A stretch of 32,757 nucleotides of DNA from Candidatus Desulfolinea nitratireducens (GCA_014382535.1 JACNJN010000056.1:1-32757), one strand, 5' to 3'; shown: positions 8,808 to 16,652, counted from the stretch's first letter. Translations and numbers: made by a program. Notes: generated by a model from the letters alone, not told the origin.

Positions 8808-10913
8808 TCACTCTTGGCATTGAAGATAATCCGTGAGGCGAGTAAGTGAATTGTCGCGTTCTACTGAAGAAGGTGTGGTGTCTTTTATATTGTATAGTGT
8901 TGAACAAAGAATTGAAGCCATGCCTTGAGAAACCTTATTAGCATGTCTTGTCATTTTTTTTACACTCTCCCAATTTTCTTGGTGAGCATAGCCTTCAATA
9001 AAGGGAATATATTCAAAACCGTTTGCCGGGTTTTTATCTGATTTTTGTGCATCCTCCCATAAAGATGTGATTTTAGCCCACTCTCCGCGCTGACGCGCTA
9101 AATCGGCTTTTTGGTAGTATGAGCACCAGTTTTCTGGGATTTCTTTTCCGAATATCTCTGGAGGTAAAAGGCGGGGTGCTTTACTTTCTATCTGGATGCG
9201 GTCAATCGCGGAAATTAGGCTTGCTTTTCGCTCTAATTCTGAAATGAGCCTTAAATCAGAATCTTCAGGACGAAGCACCCACAAGCACTGTTCTAGCTCT
9301 GGCTCAAAGGAAATAATAAGGCTTTCTTTGCTATTACCTGAGAAATCAGAAAGAAGAAAGTTCTCTTCTAAAATCATTCCATCAAAAAACTGATTAAGCA
9401 CTCCATAAAAACTACTATAGATAGCATAAAACCAATAGTTTGACTCTTCTCCCGTCCTTTCGTCGGAATATATTGTATTTAATGCATAAGCGGTAGGGTA
9501 TTCTCCCATGAAAAACAATATTTCTCCTTCAGAAATAATCGCTGTATTTGGTTCTAGATCAGGAACTCGTTGTGTGAATTGTTGGAAGAGGTTAAGTTGT
9601 TTTTCCCAGGATCGTTGGTATTGATGGGCATTATTCAAATGAACTCCTATTGATAAAGCCACCAATAGGGCGACTGCGATATTTGCTTTCCCTTTCTGGG
9701 TAATAAAATAATCAATTACGACCACCAAAATCAAAGTAGCTCCCAACATTGAAGCAAGTCCAAAACGTGTAGCCGCCATTTGATTTTTATGGGAAGAAAT
9801 ATCTTGCCCAATCAACCAAATAGGGAGTGGCCCAAAAGACAGAATCCCTAAGCCAATTCCAAGCATTTCTTTCTGCCATCTTTTTCGTTCAGGAGCAACA
9901 ATATTTTCTTTTCTTAAACCATATGTGTTTTTCAACCAAATAAAAACAAAAATAAAGCTAAACGTGATAACCAATAAAACATAACGGTTAAAAAGGTTCG
10001 TTAAATTTAATACTTTTGCAGCTACAACATTATGCCAACCATTAAACATCACAATAGCAGCATCTTGAATCATCGTGTTGAATAGGCTGGCAAATATTTG
10101 CAAAGGCTCAGAAAAAAATTGAAGCAGCATTACAGGAGTGTTTCGATCTCCACCCGGTAGGGCTAACAAGAAAAAACGCCAATATATATAAACCGCAAGA
10201 ACAAGAAGAAATGGAAGCCATTTCCAAAACACATTCCTCGTTCTGCGTAGAATATTTTTTTCTTTGCGATACAATAATATCCAAAGTATCAAAGGGCGTA
10301 AAAGCTCCAGACCAGAAAAATATTCACTTGAAACTAAATGGGACCATTCAGCAACAAGAGCTATGAGGACGAAAACCGCCCCAAAATATCCTCTCTTTTT
10401 TTCGGCAATCACCATAAGCCAGAGTGATAATGCGTATAGGAAGAACCCCATCCAATGAAGAGAATAGGCTACTGCCATTGGTTGCAACATGAAATAGGGA
10501 TAAACCAAAAAGAGCAATGATATATATACATTTTGTCTTTGAAATTTCCCCCAAAGTGAGCCAAAAATAAGCCAAAAAATCACAACTGTTGCCCATCTCA
10601 AAACAAGCGCAACGATATGCCAGCCCAGCGGCTTATAACCAAATAAATTAAATATAGAATCATAAAACCAAGCTGCATAAGGACGATTACTACCAATTAA
10701 AAGCATATCCCTTAATCCATCAGATCCGAGAATATAAGAGTAGTAAACATGATGCCAATCATCCATATAATATCCCAGATTCGGAATCAACAAGCCAAAA
10801 GCAGTCACAGAAACTCCGAGAAGAAATACTGGAATGGCCCATTTGTGAGAAAACAACTTTTCATACAATGAAATTACTTTCTCATTAATATTTATTTCAC
10901 TTTTTATGCTCAT
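8808..10913 (-). CDS. Large GT-C-like membrane protein with soluble C-terminal helical domain
   Basis: The 701-residue protein carries a DDW motif at 51-53 after the first membrane segment, like the loop-1 acidic pair of GT-C enzymes. About ten hydrophobic segments extend to roughly residue 430. The last 250 residues are soluble and include WCSYYQKADLARQRGEW from residue 596, a short TPR-like helical unit. The same layout and motif occur in the 665-residue protein at 24720-26717, so the pair form a subfamily. The DNA is visibly more AT-rich than the SDR and sulfotransferase genes. Its start overlaps the stop of the cytidylyltransferase by 17 bp. A glycosyltransferase or oligosaccharide-handling role is inferred from fold and context only. 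Confidence 0.7.
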   Translation of the reverse strand: MSIKSEININEKVISLYEKLFSHKWAIPVFLLGVSVTAFGLLIPNLGYYMDDWHHVYYSYILGSDGLRDMLLIGSNRPYAAWFYDSIFNLFGYKPLGWHIVALVLRWATVVIFWLIFGSLWGKFQRQNVYISLLFLVYPYFMLQPMAVAYSLHWMGFFLYALSLWLMVIAEKKRGYFGAVFVLIALVAEWSHLVSSEYFSGLELLRPLILWILLYRKEKNILRRTRNVFWKWLPFLLVLAVYIYWRFFLLALPGGDRNTPVMLLQFFSEPLQIFASLFNTMIQDAAIVMFNGWHNVVAAKVLNLTNLFNRYVLLVITFSFIFVFIWLKNTYGLRKENIVAPERKRWQKEMLGIGLGILSFGPLPIWLIGQDISSHKNQMAATRFGLASMLGATLILVVVIDYFITQKGKANIAVALLVALSIGVHLNNAHQYQRSWEKQLNLFQQFTQRVPDLEPNTAIISEGEILFFMGEYPTAYALNTIYSDERTGEESNYWFYAIYSSFYGVLNQFFDGMILEENFLLSDFSGNSKESLIISFEPELEQCLWVLRPEDSDLRLISELERKASLISAIDRIQIESKAPRLLPPEIFGKEIPENWCSYYQKADLARQRGEWAKITSLWEDAQKSDKNPANGFEYIPFIEGYAHQENWESVKKMTRHANKVSQGMASILCSTLYNIKDTTPSSVERDNSLTRLTDYLQCQE

Positions 10914-11574
10914 TGCGTTGTCTCATCAAAATATCTGCAATTTTAAAATTGGATTCTTCGTCAATATCTACCGCTTCAAATACAGGGATTTCAAACATAA
11001 TCGGATTGGGACCGATACGGTGATTATGCTGCAAAAGATTTTTACGGTTAAAAAGATAAATACAGGAATTTTCCTCGTAGACGGGCGTTAAATCCTGCGT
11101 CTGGATGAGTTCCTGTGGGTTGTGATTGAGAGCTACACCGTGATGATCGTACAGTCGAGTTTGCCACCGCGTTACCGAGAATAATGAGTCTTTTTCAGGA
11201 TATGCTTCGAGGAAGGTCTTAATTGCATGGGATACTGTTTCAGCACGTAAAAGTGGATTGGTGCTGTGTGATTGCAAATAAAAATCTGCTTTTACAAGCT
11301 CCGTGTCATGGAGCAGGATATCGTTCATCGGGCGGTCAACGGCACGAAGTTCTTCCGGGCGGTTGATAACCTTCACGGAAGGGAAATGCTCTCGCAAACC
11401 CGCCATAATTGGCTCTGAATCAGTGTCCACAACGACCACATCGATTTCGGGAACAGCGAGTAAGGTTTCGATGATATGATGAAAAAGGGGCTTTCCAGCA
11501 AGAATACGATAATTTTTACCCGGCACGCGCTGGGAGTGGTGTCTCATGGGGACAAGGGCGGCTATTTTAGTCAT
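10897..11574 (-). CDS. Acylneuraminate cytidylyltransferase-family protein (NeuA-like, single domain)
   Basis: The 225-residue protein starts with the CTP-binding region ALVPMRHHSQRVPGKN at residues 6-21. This is a variant of the PARGGSKGIPRKN signature of CMP-sialate synthetases, with the glycine-rich turn replaced by MRHHSQ. DTDSEP (about 50-55), QSHSTNPLL and the late FEAVDIDEESNFKIA agree with the family. It would activate a nonulosonate or 3-deoxy acid as its CMP form. Unlike the second copy at 19095-20318 it has no phosphatase domain. It lies 2 bp after a GT2 gene and overlaps the downstream GT-C gene by 17 bp. No ribosome site is visible, so translation may depend on coupling. Confidence 0.85.
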   Translation of the reverse strand: MTKIAALVPMRHHSQRVPGKNYRILAGKPLFHHIIETLLAVPEIDVVVVDTDSEPIMAGLREHFPSVKVINRPEELRAVDRPMNDILLHDTELVKADFYLQSHSTNPLLRAETVSHAIKTFLEAYPEKDSLFSVTRWQTRLYDHHGVALNHNPQELIQTQDLTPVYEENSCIYLFNRKNLLQHNHRIGPNPIMFEIPVFEAVDIDEESNFKIADILMRQRNEHKK

Positions 11575-11576
11575 TT

Positions 11577-12512
11577 TTATTGTTTATATCGAATCGGCTC
11601 AATGGAACGCGGGGCTGGCGTTTTCTCAGAAAGGATTCCTGGTGGGTAGTAAAAAGCCTGGTGAAGCTGAGAATCGATCCTGCCTGAATAATTATAGCCC
11701 TGATACGTTCCCCAATATTGCATAAAGCGGAACCAGAAAATACTTTTCCAATGCTCATTCAACACCCTGTCACGCTTTGCCTGTAATAAATCGGAATAAG
11801 TGCTGCTCAAGCAGAGACGCAAAAAGTTCCATAGTGAAAAGGTACTTGTCGGCAGGATCTGCTTCATCGCGATCGCTTCGCGGCGATAGCGATTCTGAAC
11901 TTGGGCTGGCTTTTCGTCATGGAGATGGATAATCTCCGCTTCGGCAGTGTAGGCAATCCCATATCCCTTCTCCATCGCCCAACTGCTCCAGGCCAAATCT
12001 TCGAGACCGGTCAACTGCTCGTTATAGGCATGTTGCTCCCAAAGTACGCGGCGGATGGCAGCATTGGCGTTATGCGAGTAGGGATGTCCCTGCCGGGGTT
12101 GGGAAAGGTCAGGAAAATATTGACGAAAGAATTGATGCTCAGAGTATTGATTGGTTATGCCGCCACGTTGTTTGCCATAACTAACAGCGAGATTTTCATC
12201 GTTGAAGGGTTTTAAGAGCTGTTCCAGCCAATCTGGATAGACCGGGTAACAATGCGCACTGATATTGATGATGAATTCGCCGCTGGCGGCTCTGACGCCG
12301 AAATTGAGCGAACGCCCAAAGGTGAATTCTTCAGGAGTGATGTGGACGATCTTCGCACCATAACTCTCGGCTATGGAGACAGTTTCATCTGTAGAGCCAG
12401 AGTCAACCAGGATGACCTCAACATCACCGAGATTCTGTTGGCGAATCCCCTCCAGCAGACGACCAATATGTTGGGCCTCGTTATAAGCACGGATTACGAC
12501 GGAGCAATTCAT
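11577..12512 (-). CDS. Family 2 glycosyltransferase with SAH in place of DxD
   Basis: The 311-residue protein begins SVVIRAYNEAQHIGRLLEGI, followed by VDSGSTDETV at about 36-45, both typical of GT2. The position normally holding the metal-binding DxD reads NISAHCYP (SAH at 85-87), a known variation in some GT2 branches such as rhamnosyltransferase-like proteins. A catalytic-type GLEDLAW follows at 169-175. The C-terminal region is basic and aromatic with no clear membrane span. It should act in the cytoplasm on a nucleotide-sugar donor. It is 64 bp downstream of a sulfotransferase and 2 bp upstream of a CMP-sugar synthetase-like gene, so the glycan branch it builds may carry the CMP-activated sugar. 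Confidence 0.88.
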   Translation of the reverse strand: MNCSVVIRAYNEAQHIGRLLEGIRQQNLGDVEVILVDSGSTDETVSIAESYGAKIVHITPEEFTFGRSLNFGVRAASGEFIINISAHCYPVYPDWLEQLLKPFNDENLAVSYGKQRGGITNQYSEHQFFRQYFPDLSQPRQGHPYSHNANAAIRRVLWEQHAYNEQLTGLEDLAWSSWAMEKGYGIAYTAEAEIIHLHDEKPAQVQNRYRREAIAMKQILPTSTFSLWNFLRLCLSSTYSDLLQAKRDRVLNEHWKSIFWFRFMQYWGTYQGYNYSGRIDSQLHQAFYYPPGILSEKTPAPRSIEPIRYKQ

Positions 12513-12576
12513 TTGAATAAGTGATTCGGCAATTCAGCAAATCATTTTATTAATTCGCTAAATCAATGAATCGTCT
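12513..12576. repeat. Degenerate ATTCGG/ATTCAGC/TTCGCTAA tract between genes
   Basis: The gap between a sulfotransferase stop and a GT2 start is filled with units such as GTGATTCGGCAATTCAGC and AATTCGCTAAATCAATGAATCG. These resemble the tract at positions 15-50. No promoter or terminator stands out. Confidence 0.35.
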
Positions 12577-13476
12577 TTACCAATCACCGTCTTTTTCATA
12601 CCCCAGGCGAACCAGCAAATCCCCGGCGACATCCTTGAAGATGCGTTTATGCTCATCCGTGAAGTATTTTTTCCATTCACCAGTTTTCCCAGAGCGAAAG
12701 GTTGGCGATTTCTTGGGATTGATACTTGCTTCAAGAATATCAAGAGCATCCTCTCGCTCGATAGGCAAATTCGGGACCCGCATGGAAACGTGATCGTAGA
12801 CTTTGGCCAGGGTGGCCCTACGGTCGTTGATAAAATCTTCAAAATGGAGGGCCAATACTTCGGGGCGATCAAGCCAATCGGTATAGAAGGAAAAACGTTC
12901 GGCGATATTTGGGAATTCCACTCCGGCGTCGGGGAGGCCGAGGATGCTGACTGTAAGCCGTTCATCAAAGCTGTGCAGTTCTTCAGCATAATATCGATGA
13001 TGATGGTGATCGGGTAACATTTCGGCGATATAAAAAACGTGCGAGACGACGACGTCGCGCGGGTCGCGGTAGATGAAAAATGGGATAAAATCCGGGGTCG
13101 AGACTCTCTCAACAACCGGCGGCCAGGCCAAAAGATGTGCGGCGGACACGTCCAATGGACGCAGGGATTTCAGATAGGCAAGGGCTTCATCCACACTGCG
13201 CTTGCGTCCAGTATCCCCATCATAAGCTGCAAAACTGACCGGGATATGATGGGCAAAGGGCGTAAACTCGGAAAATCCGAGCAAGATCTGGTTGAGCAGG
13301 TGCGTGCCACTTTTGGGGAAGGAAATCCCCAACAGGATCGGCCAGCCATTTTCAGGTGCATCAATCTCCGAAAAGCGCGGACGGCGCGCGGCAGTTTCGG
13401 CTCTATAGGCGTAGACGCGCAATTGGTCGCGCAGCTTGGAGGGCATTCGGGCTTTCAGTTTTTTGATTATCGACAT
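12577..13476 (-). CDS. PAPS-dependent sulfotransferase
   Basis: The 299-residue protein has the 5'-phosphosulfate-binding loop SFPKSGTHLLNQIL at residues 52-65 and the 3'-phosphate-binding segment YRDPRDVVVSH at 136-146. The C-terminal FRSGKTGEWKKYF is at 260-272. This order is that of cytosolic-type P-loop sulfotransferases (Sulfotransfer_1). It should transfer sulfate from PAPS to a hydroxyl on a glycan or glycolipid in the cytoplasm. PAPS can be supplied by the fused sulfate adenylyltransferase/APS kinase at 22897-24612. A paralogue with the same three motifs lies at 17138-17992. It is the first gene of its unit, with a candidate promoter at 13515-13543, and diverges from a PilZ gene. The ribosome site is weak. 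Confidence 0.92.
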   Translation of the reverse strand: MSIIKKLKARMPSKLRDQLRVYAYRAETAARRPRFSEIDAPENGWPILLGISFPKSGTHLLNQILLGFSEFTPFAHHIPVSFAAYDGDTGRKRSVDEALAYLKSLRPLDVSAAHLLAWPPVVERVSTPDFIPFFIYRDPRDVVVSHVFYIAEMLPDHHHHRYYAEELHSFDERLTVSILGLPDAGVEFPNIAERFSFYTDWLDRPEVLALHFEDFINDRRATLAKVYDHVSMRVPNLPIEREDALDILEASINPKKSPTFRSGKTGEWKKYFTDEHKRIFKDVAGDLLVRLGYEKDGDW

Positions 13477-13514
13477 AGTTCACTCTTCACTAAGCAATGA
13501 TTTATTCGGTCGCA

Positions 13515-13543
13515 ATTGTATCAGGTGTTCAGGATTATTTCAG
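13515..13543 (-). promoter_or_regulatory. Candidate sigma-70 promoter for the sulfotransferase unit
   Basis: Read on the minus strand, a CTGAAA box (13538-13543) is followed after 17 bp by TACAAT (13515-13520). TGA directly before the -10 gives an extended -10. It lies about 40 bp upstream of the sulfotransferase start and is the only good match in the gap. Confidence 0.5.
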
Positions 13544-13545
13544 CG

Positions 13546-13573
13546 TTGAGCTAAAGAGAAATTTTGCTATAAT
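13546..13573 (+). promoter_or_regulatory. Candidate sigma-70 promoter for the PilZ gene
   Basis: TTGAGC (13546-13551) is separated by 16 bp from a perfect TATAAT (13568-13573) with an extended TGC before it. The predicted transcript would begin near 13580. That falls inside the in-frame ATG at 13576 and makes the ATG at 13621 the working start. Its -35 box sits 2 bp from the -35 box of the minus-strand promoter. Confidence 0.65.
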
Positions 13574-13620
13574 GAATGTATGGTAAACATCAGATTCGAA
13601 TTGGCAGGCAGGAGAATACT

Positions 13621-13995
13621 ATGAGTAAGCATGGGAATCGTAGGAAAGAAGCTCGCGAACTTGTTGTCGAATTTACACTGGTTTATGACTCAAAGAAGGG
13701 AAAATTATTGGGATATTTGCGTGACCTGACGATGAACGGGGCCCAAATTAACGGGAGTAAAAAATTGGAAGAAGGCACAATAGTTTCGTTGTCCATAGAG
13801 CTGCCAAATGACTTGCCAGGCGTGAGGGCAAAAGAATTACGCGTCAGCGCAAAAGTTGCTCGGTGTATTATGGTCAATGAAAACCCTCCCGGTTATGCAA
13901 TTGGTTTCGAATTCACTGATATAAATTCCGAAGAGAGCGAAGTGTTAGAAAAACTTTTGAAACGATATTATTTTTTACGACCTTGGGCGCATTAA
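13621..13995 (+). CDS. PilZ-domain protein (probable c-di-GMP receptor)
   Basis: The 124-residue protein consists of one PilZ domain. RRKEAR at residues 7-12 matches the arginine-rich RxxxR arm and DLTMNGAQI matches the D/NxSxxG motif with Thr for Ser; both contact c-di-GMP in this family. No partner domain is fused. The start was chosen at 13621 because AGGAG (13610-13614) lies six bases before it. The in-frame ATG at 13576 falls at the predicted transcription start. It is one of only two plus-strand genes and diverges from a sulfotransferase with nearly touching promoters. A role in coupling c-di-GMP level to surface-glycan output is plausible but not shown. Confidence 0.88.
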   Translation: MSKHGNRRKEARELVVEFTLVYDSKKGKLLGYLRDLTMNGAQINGSKKLEEGTIVSLSIELPNDLPGVRAKELRVSAKVARCIMVNENPPGYAIGFEFTDINSEESEVLEKLLKRYYFLRPWAH

Positions 13996-14122
13996 TATCG
14001 TAGAATCAATTATCACATTCAACCCAAACAACTTCAAGCATGTATACGGGATGCGTGCAGATGGCTTTAGGGTTTCCAAGTGGATTTCCCAAACAGCAGG
14101 ATGCTTTTCAAAGAGCTGAATC

Positions 14123-14353
14123 ATGAAACTTTCAGGTGATGAATTCCAATTGTTACAAATCCTGGCCGATGGGCACAGAAAAACATATGTACATATAGTG
14201 AAGGGTTTCGGTCAACCGCTAACTCCCTTGGCCCCAACCTTCACAAATCGAATCGCAAAGCGTTTGCTTAAACTTAAGCTTGTGATAAAAGCAGGTATTT
14301 TGCGGGACGGCTACAAAATTACGAGTGAAGGCCTCGCAGCCTTAAAAGATTAA
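14123..14353 (+). CDS. Small winged-helix-like protein, function unknown
   Basis: The 76-residue protein has a helix-rich first half (LSGDEFQLLQILADG) and a second half reading RIAKRLLKLKLVIKAG followed by YKITSEGLAALKD. This looks like the recognition helix and wing of a MarR/PadR-like winged helix: a helix ending in a leucine-rich turn, a beta hairpin, then a closing xxTxxGxxxL helix. The resemblance is by eye only. It has no obvious effector domain. AGAG upstream gives a weak ribosome site. It follows PilZ by 127 bp in the same direction and may share its transcript. The 127-bp gap shows no clear promoter. Confidence 0.6.
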   Translation: MKLSGDEFQLLQILADGHRKTYVHIVKGFGQPLTPLAPTFTNRIAKRLLKLKLVIKAGILRDGYKITSEGLAALKD

Positions 14354-14356
14354 GGT

Positions 14357-14391
14357 CGCATTAGTGCGTGGCATGTACGACGCCATTTTTT
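14357..14391 (+). terminator. Possible weak rho-independent terminator between convergent genes
   Basis: The 38-bp convergent gap contains a short imperfect stem (GCGT with ACGC, or GGC with GCC) directly before a run of eight T residues. The stem is only four base pairs, so this is a weak call that rests mainly on the T run and the location. Confidence 0.3.
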
Positions 14392-14967
14392 TTAACCTGC
14401 TCTAACCCATTTTATTATTCGTCGAAATATTTCTGGCAAGAGAATGAATAGCATAGATGGAAGGAAAATAAAAAAACATCCTCCACAAAGCCCGAAAAAC
14501 AACTCCACAACAAGCCACTCCCCAAAAATATCACTTTGCCAAAAATAGACACTCCCATTTTGACGCAGCGTAAAAACGTAATTCCTGCTCACCCACATTT
14601 CCACGTGACATTGCTCTATTCGTTCTTCAACGTTGAACAGGGGTAATGTTGGTGAACACGTTGTGTCTTTGATTTCTGCCGGATTCGGGTTATCGTACCA
14701 AACAGGATCAGGGAGGCTCTTAACGGTCATCCAACAATCAGTCCGACAATTTTCGGCATCGTTATATTTGTAGAGAATTCCCGATTCGCTCTCCACCCAT
14801 AATTGATCCCGTTCAATTGAGATTAAACTGGCGACAGGCTCTGGGACAGCTTCGATCTGCTGCCAACTTGCGCCGAACCAATCCCAAATAAAGGCGATCG
14901 ATGCCATAAGACCTAGAATCCCCCCAATAGCAGATAATAAAATCACAAGCCCAAATCGCTTTAGCAT
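14392..14967 (-). CDS. Small membrane protein with exposed cysteine-containing domain, unknown
   Basis: The 191-residue protein has an N-terminal membrane segment at about residues 5-28, a soluble middle of about 115 residues and a second hydrophobic segment at about 150-178. The middle contains four cysteines (near 73, 77, 103 and 120), which could form disulfides outside the cell. It also holds two similar stretches, QLWVESESGILYKY and VFTLRQNGSVYFW, that look like single beta-propeller-type strands. I do not recognise the family. Its ATG overlaps the end of the capsule-like gene by 7 bp, with AAGGA just upstream, so the two are translationally coupled and probably work together. It ends convergently with the winged-helix-like gene. 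Confidence 0.7.
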   Translation of the reverse strand: MLKRFGLVILLSAIGGILGLMASIAFIWDWFGASWQQIEAVPEPVASLISIERDQLWVESESGILYKYNDAENCRTDCWMTVKSLPDPVWYDNPNPAEIKDTTCSPTLPLFNVEERIEQCHVEMWVSRNYVFTLRQNGSVYFWQSDIFGEWLVVELFFGLCGGCFFIFLPSMLFILLPEIFRRIIKWVRAG

Positions 14968-16616
14968 AATTCCTTCAACAGGAAGTCCCCATCATCCAAG
15001 ACCCCATCCAGTATTGTCTTCAATGCAGGAGAATTTTCAGGCGATAATCGATCCAAGTCAAAGTCCTGCAATATCGCATGGGAGGTCCGTACGCCTATTT
15101 TCAGATATTCGCCAAAGGGTAGCGAAGAAAAATATAATTGATAGTATAAAAAACGACGAGCATTTCGTTGAAATTCAGGGGGAACTGCGATGATTTCAGC
15201 TTTCAGAAATTCATCGAGCTTTTCGCCATATGCCCCCACGCTTTGCGGGAAGAAAACGGTCGGATATTGTGTAAAACGCGCCTTACCAGCGCAGAGCACC
15301 GGCATCCCCATGATCGAAGCTTCCATCCCGATGGTCGAGTTGTAGATCAGCACGAATTTTGAGCGCTGGATCAACTCGTATGAGCTGAGCGTCTCTTGCG
15401 GTGGAACAAAGATCACATTCGGCTCTTCCACAGCACGCCGATCTGCAATCCAATTTGCCACCGTTTCAAGGCTGGCTTTGCGCAGGCGCATTTCATCCGG
15501 ATGGGCGCGGATCACAAAAAGCGTTTCCGGGTGGGTCCTGATCATCTCCAGCACTGCATCCAGCCAGGTGAACATATCTTCAAAAACGGTGTTGGCATGC
15601 GGCTGGCTGGTATCGAAAATGACGTTGGTAAAGATCGGCACGATCTGTTTAAACGCCGCCGCCTTCGCCAAAAAAGCCTCGTCCAGGCCCTTCATATCCG
15701 CCCAAAACTTCATCCCCGCCATCGTGAAATCACCCTGAAAACGTTTGGAGAGATAGGCATCCAAACGGGCGTTTTGAGCATCGTCCAATTCAAATTCATT
15801 GGGGATGTGGAGAGGGTAGGCCGTCGCTTCGCCATCTGTAAAAAATGCGGATGCGGGCTGTAATCCCACCTCGTGCGTGATCGCTCGTATCCCGTGCTTG
15901 CGAGCGATAAAAAGCGCGGTCGCTTCGGGATACATCTGTCCGTTAAAAACGACCACCGCCCGAGGCTTTATTCGTTTAATCAGCATCTCAAATGCTGCGG
16001 CAATATTCCATGCCGAGCGAATGTACTCTCGCAGCAGATAGCGAGTCGGCTCGTCATCAATGAGATGATGCCGACGCAGGATCCAGCGTAAGCCAGGGAG
16101 ACAGAGTTCGCCTAGTGGGATTCCGTTGAAGCTGAATCCCATCAACTCGGACAGAGGCAAGCCTCCCAACGCGCGATCCAGCTTTTCATCCGCCCTAAAA
16201 GTGAACCAATTAACACCTGATGTAGTAAGGGCTTTAGCCCTTGAACGACTAAAGTCGTTACTACGAGGCAATCCAGAATAGAGCGTTTTCGATTGATAAA
16301 TGCAGGAATTGCAGGGTGGTTTCTGCGTAACCTTTTCCCGATTGGTTCCCAATACGCAGTGTGTCATCCCGGCTTTACAGGCAAAATACTGAACAGGGAT
16401 CCCCTGCAGGCGAAAAGCCCAGGAGGTGAGCAAATGAAAGGCGCTGTTCCAGGAGAAATCGTCGATGCCGGAAGAGGCTTTGAAAAAGACAACTGGCTGC
16501 CCCTCCGAATCTGGAAGCTGACGCGCAACACGCCTCGCCATCCGCCAGATTTGGAGGTTATTGAGATGACGGGTCAGTCGTCGCTGGATGCGTTGTTGAT
16601 AGAATTCTCGGAGCAT
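14961..16616 (-). CDS. Capsule-polysaccharide-synthesis-like protein (KpsC/KpsS-like fold)
   Basis: From the ATG at 16616 the protein has 551 residues. The C-terminal half has THEVGLQP (about 247-254), FVIRAHPDE (367-375) and IYNSTIGMEASIMGMPVL (424-441). These fit the GT-B-like Capsule_synth/KpsC-KpsS group, which handles Kdo linkers or polysaccharide transfer, so a cytoplasmic glycosyltransferase is likely. A CNSC pair sits at 102-105. The frame also runs up to a TTG at 16670, but the added 18 residues (with SQLPNNN) are encoded by a low-complexity repeat, so I prefer 16616; neither start has a good ribosome site. Residues 118-132 (RSNDFSRSRAKALTT) are encoded entirely by a palindromic repeat inserted in frame. 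It is coupled to the downstream membrane gene by a 7-bp overlap. Confidence 0.7.
   Translation of the reverse strand: MLREFYQQRIQRRLTRHLNNLQIWRMARRVARQLPDSEGQPVVFFKASSGIDDFSWNSAFHLLTSWAFRLQGIPVQYFACKAGMTHCVLGTNREKVTQKPPCNSCIYQSKTLYSGLPRSNDFSRSRAKALTTSGVNWFTFRADEKLDRALGGLPLSELMGFSFNGIPLGELCLPGLRWILRRHHLIDDEPTRYLLREYIRSAWNIAAAFEMLIKRIKPRAVVVFNGQMYPEATALFIARKHGIRAITHEVGLQPASAFFTDGEATAYPLHIPNEFELDDAQNARLDAYLSKRFQGDFTMAGMKFWADMKGLDEAFLAKAAAFKQIVPIFTNVIFDTSQPHANTVFEDMFTWLDAVLEMIRTHPETLFVIRAHPDEMRLRKASLETVANWIADRRAVEEPNVIFVPPQETLSSYELIQRSKFVLIYNSTIGMEASIMGMPVLCAGKARFTQYPTVFFPQSVGAYGEKLDEFLKAEIIAVPPEFQRNARRFLYYQLYFSSLPFGEYLKIGVRTSHAILQDFDLDRLSPENSPALKTILDGVLDDGDFLLKELC
16222..16264. repeat. 43-bp double-hairpin repeat inserted in frame in a coding gene
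   Basis: The outer arms are GTAGTAA (16222-16228) and TTACTAC (16258-16264). Inside are two hairpins with 7-bp perfect stems and 2-nt loops: AAGGGCT/AGCCCTT (16227-16242) and AACGACT/AGTCGTT (16244-16259). Read in the gene frame it adds about 15 codons without a stop. Nineteen bases, CTAAAGTCGTTACTACGAG, recur at 31532-31550 in a gap between genes. Confidence 0.85.
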
Positions 16617-16626
16617 GGAGTTGTTA

Positions 16627-16652
16627 TTTGGGAGTTGGGAGTTGGGAATTGT
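16627..16652. repeat. GGGAGTTGGGAGTTGGGAA low-complexity repeat
   Basis: Two to three tandem copies of GGGAGTT end in GGGAATT. Related units occur at 17067-17133. It lies at the junction of the nucleotidyltransferase gene and the capsule-like gene and encodes the SQLPNNN stretch of the latter's longest possible N-terminus. Confidence 0.5.

Noticed and set aside
14040-14126. A 28-codon plus-strand frame that ends with an ATGA overlap at the start of the winged-helix-like gene.
   Set aside because: It has no ribosome site or recognisable features, and a chance overlap is likely. The upstream 127 bp otherwise show nothing.
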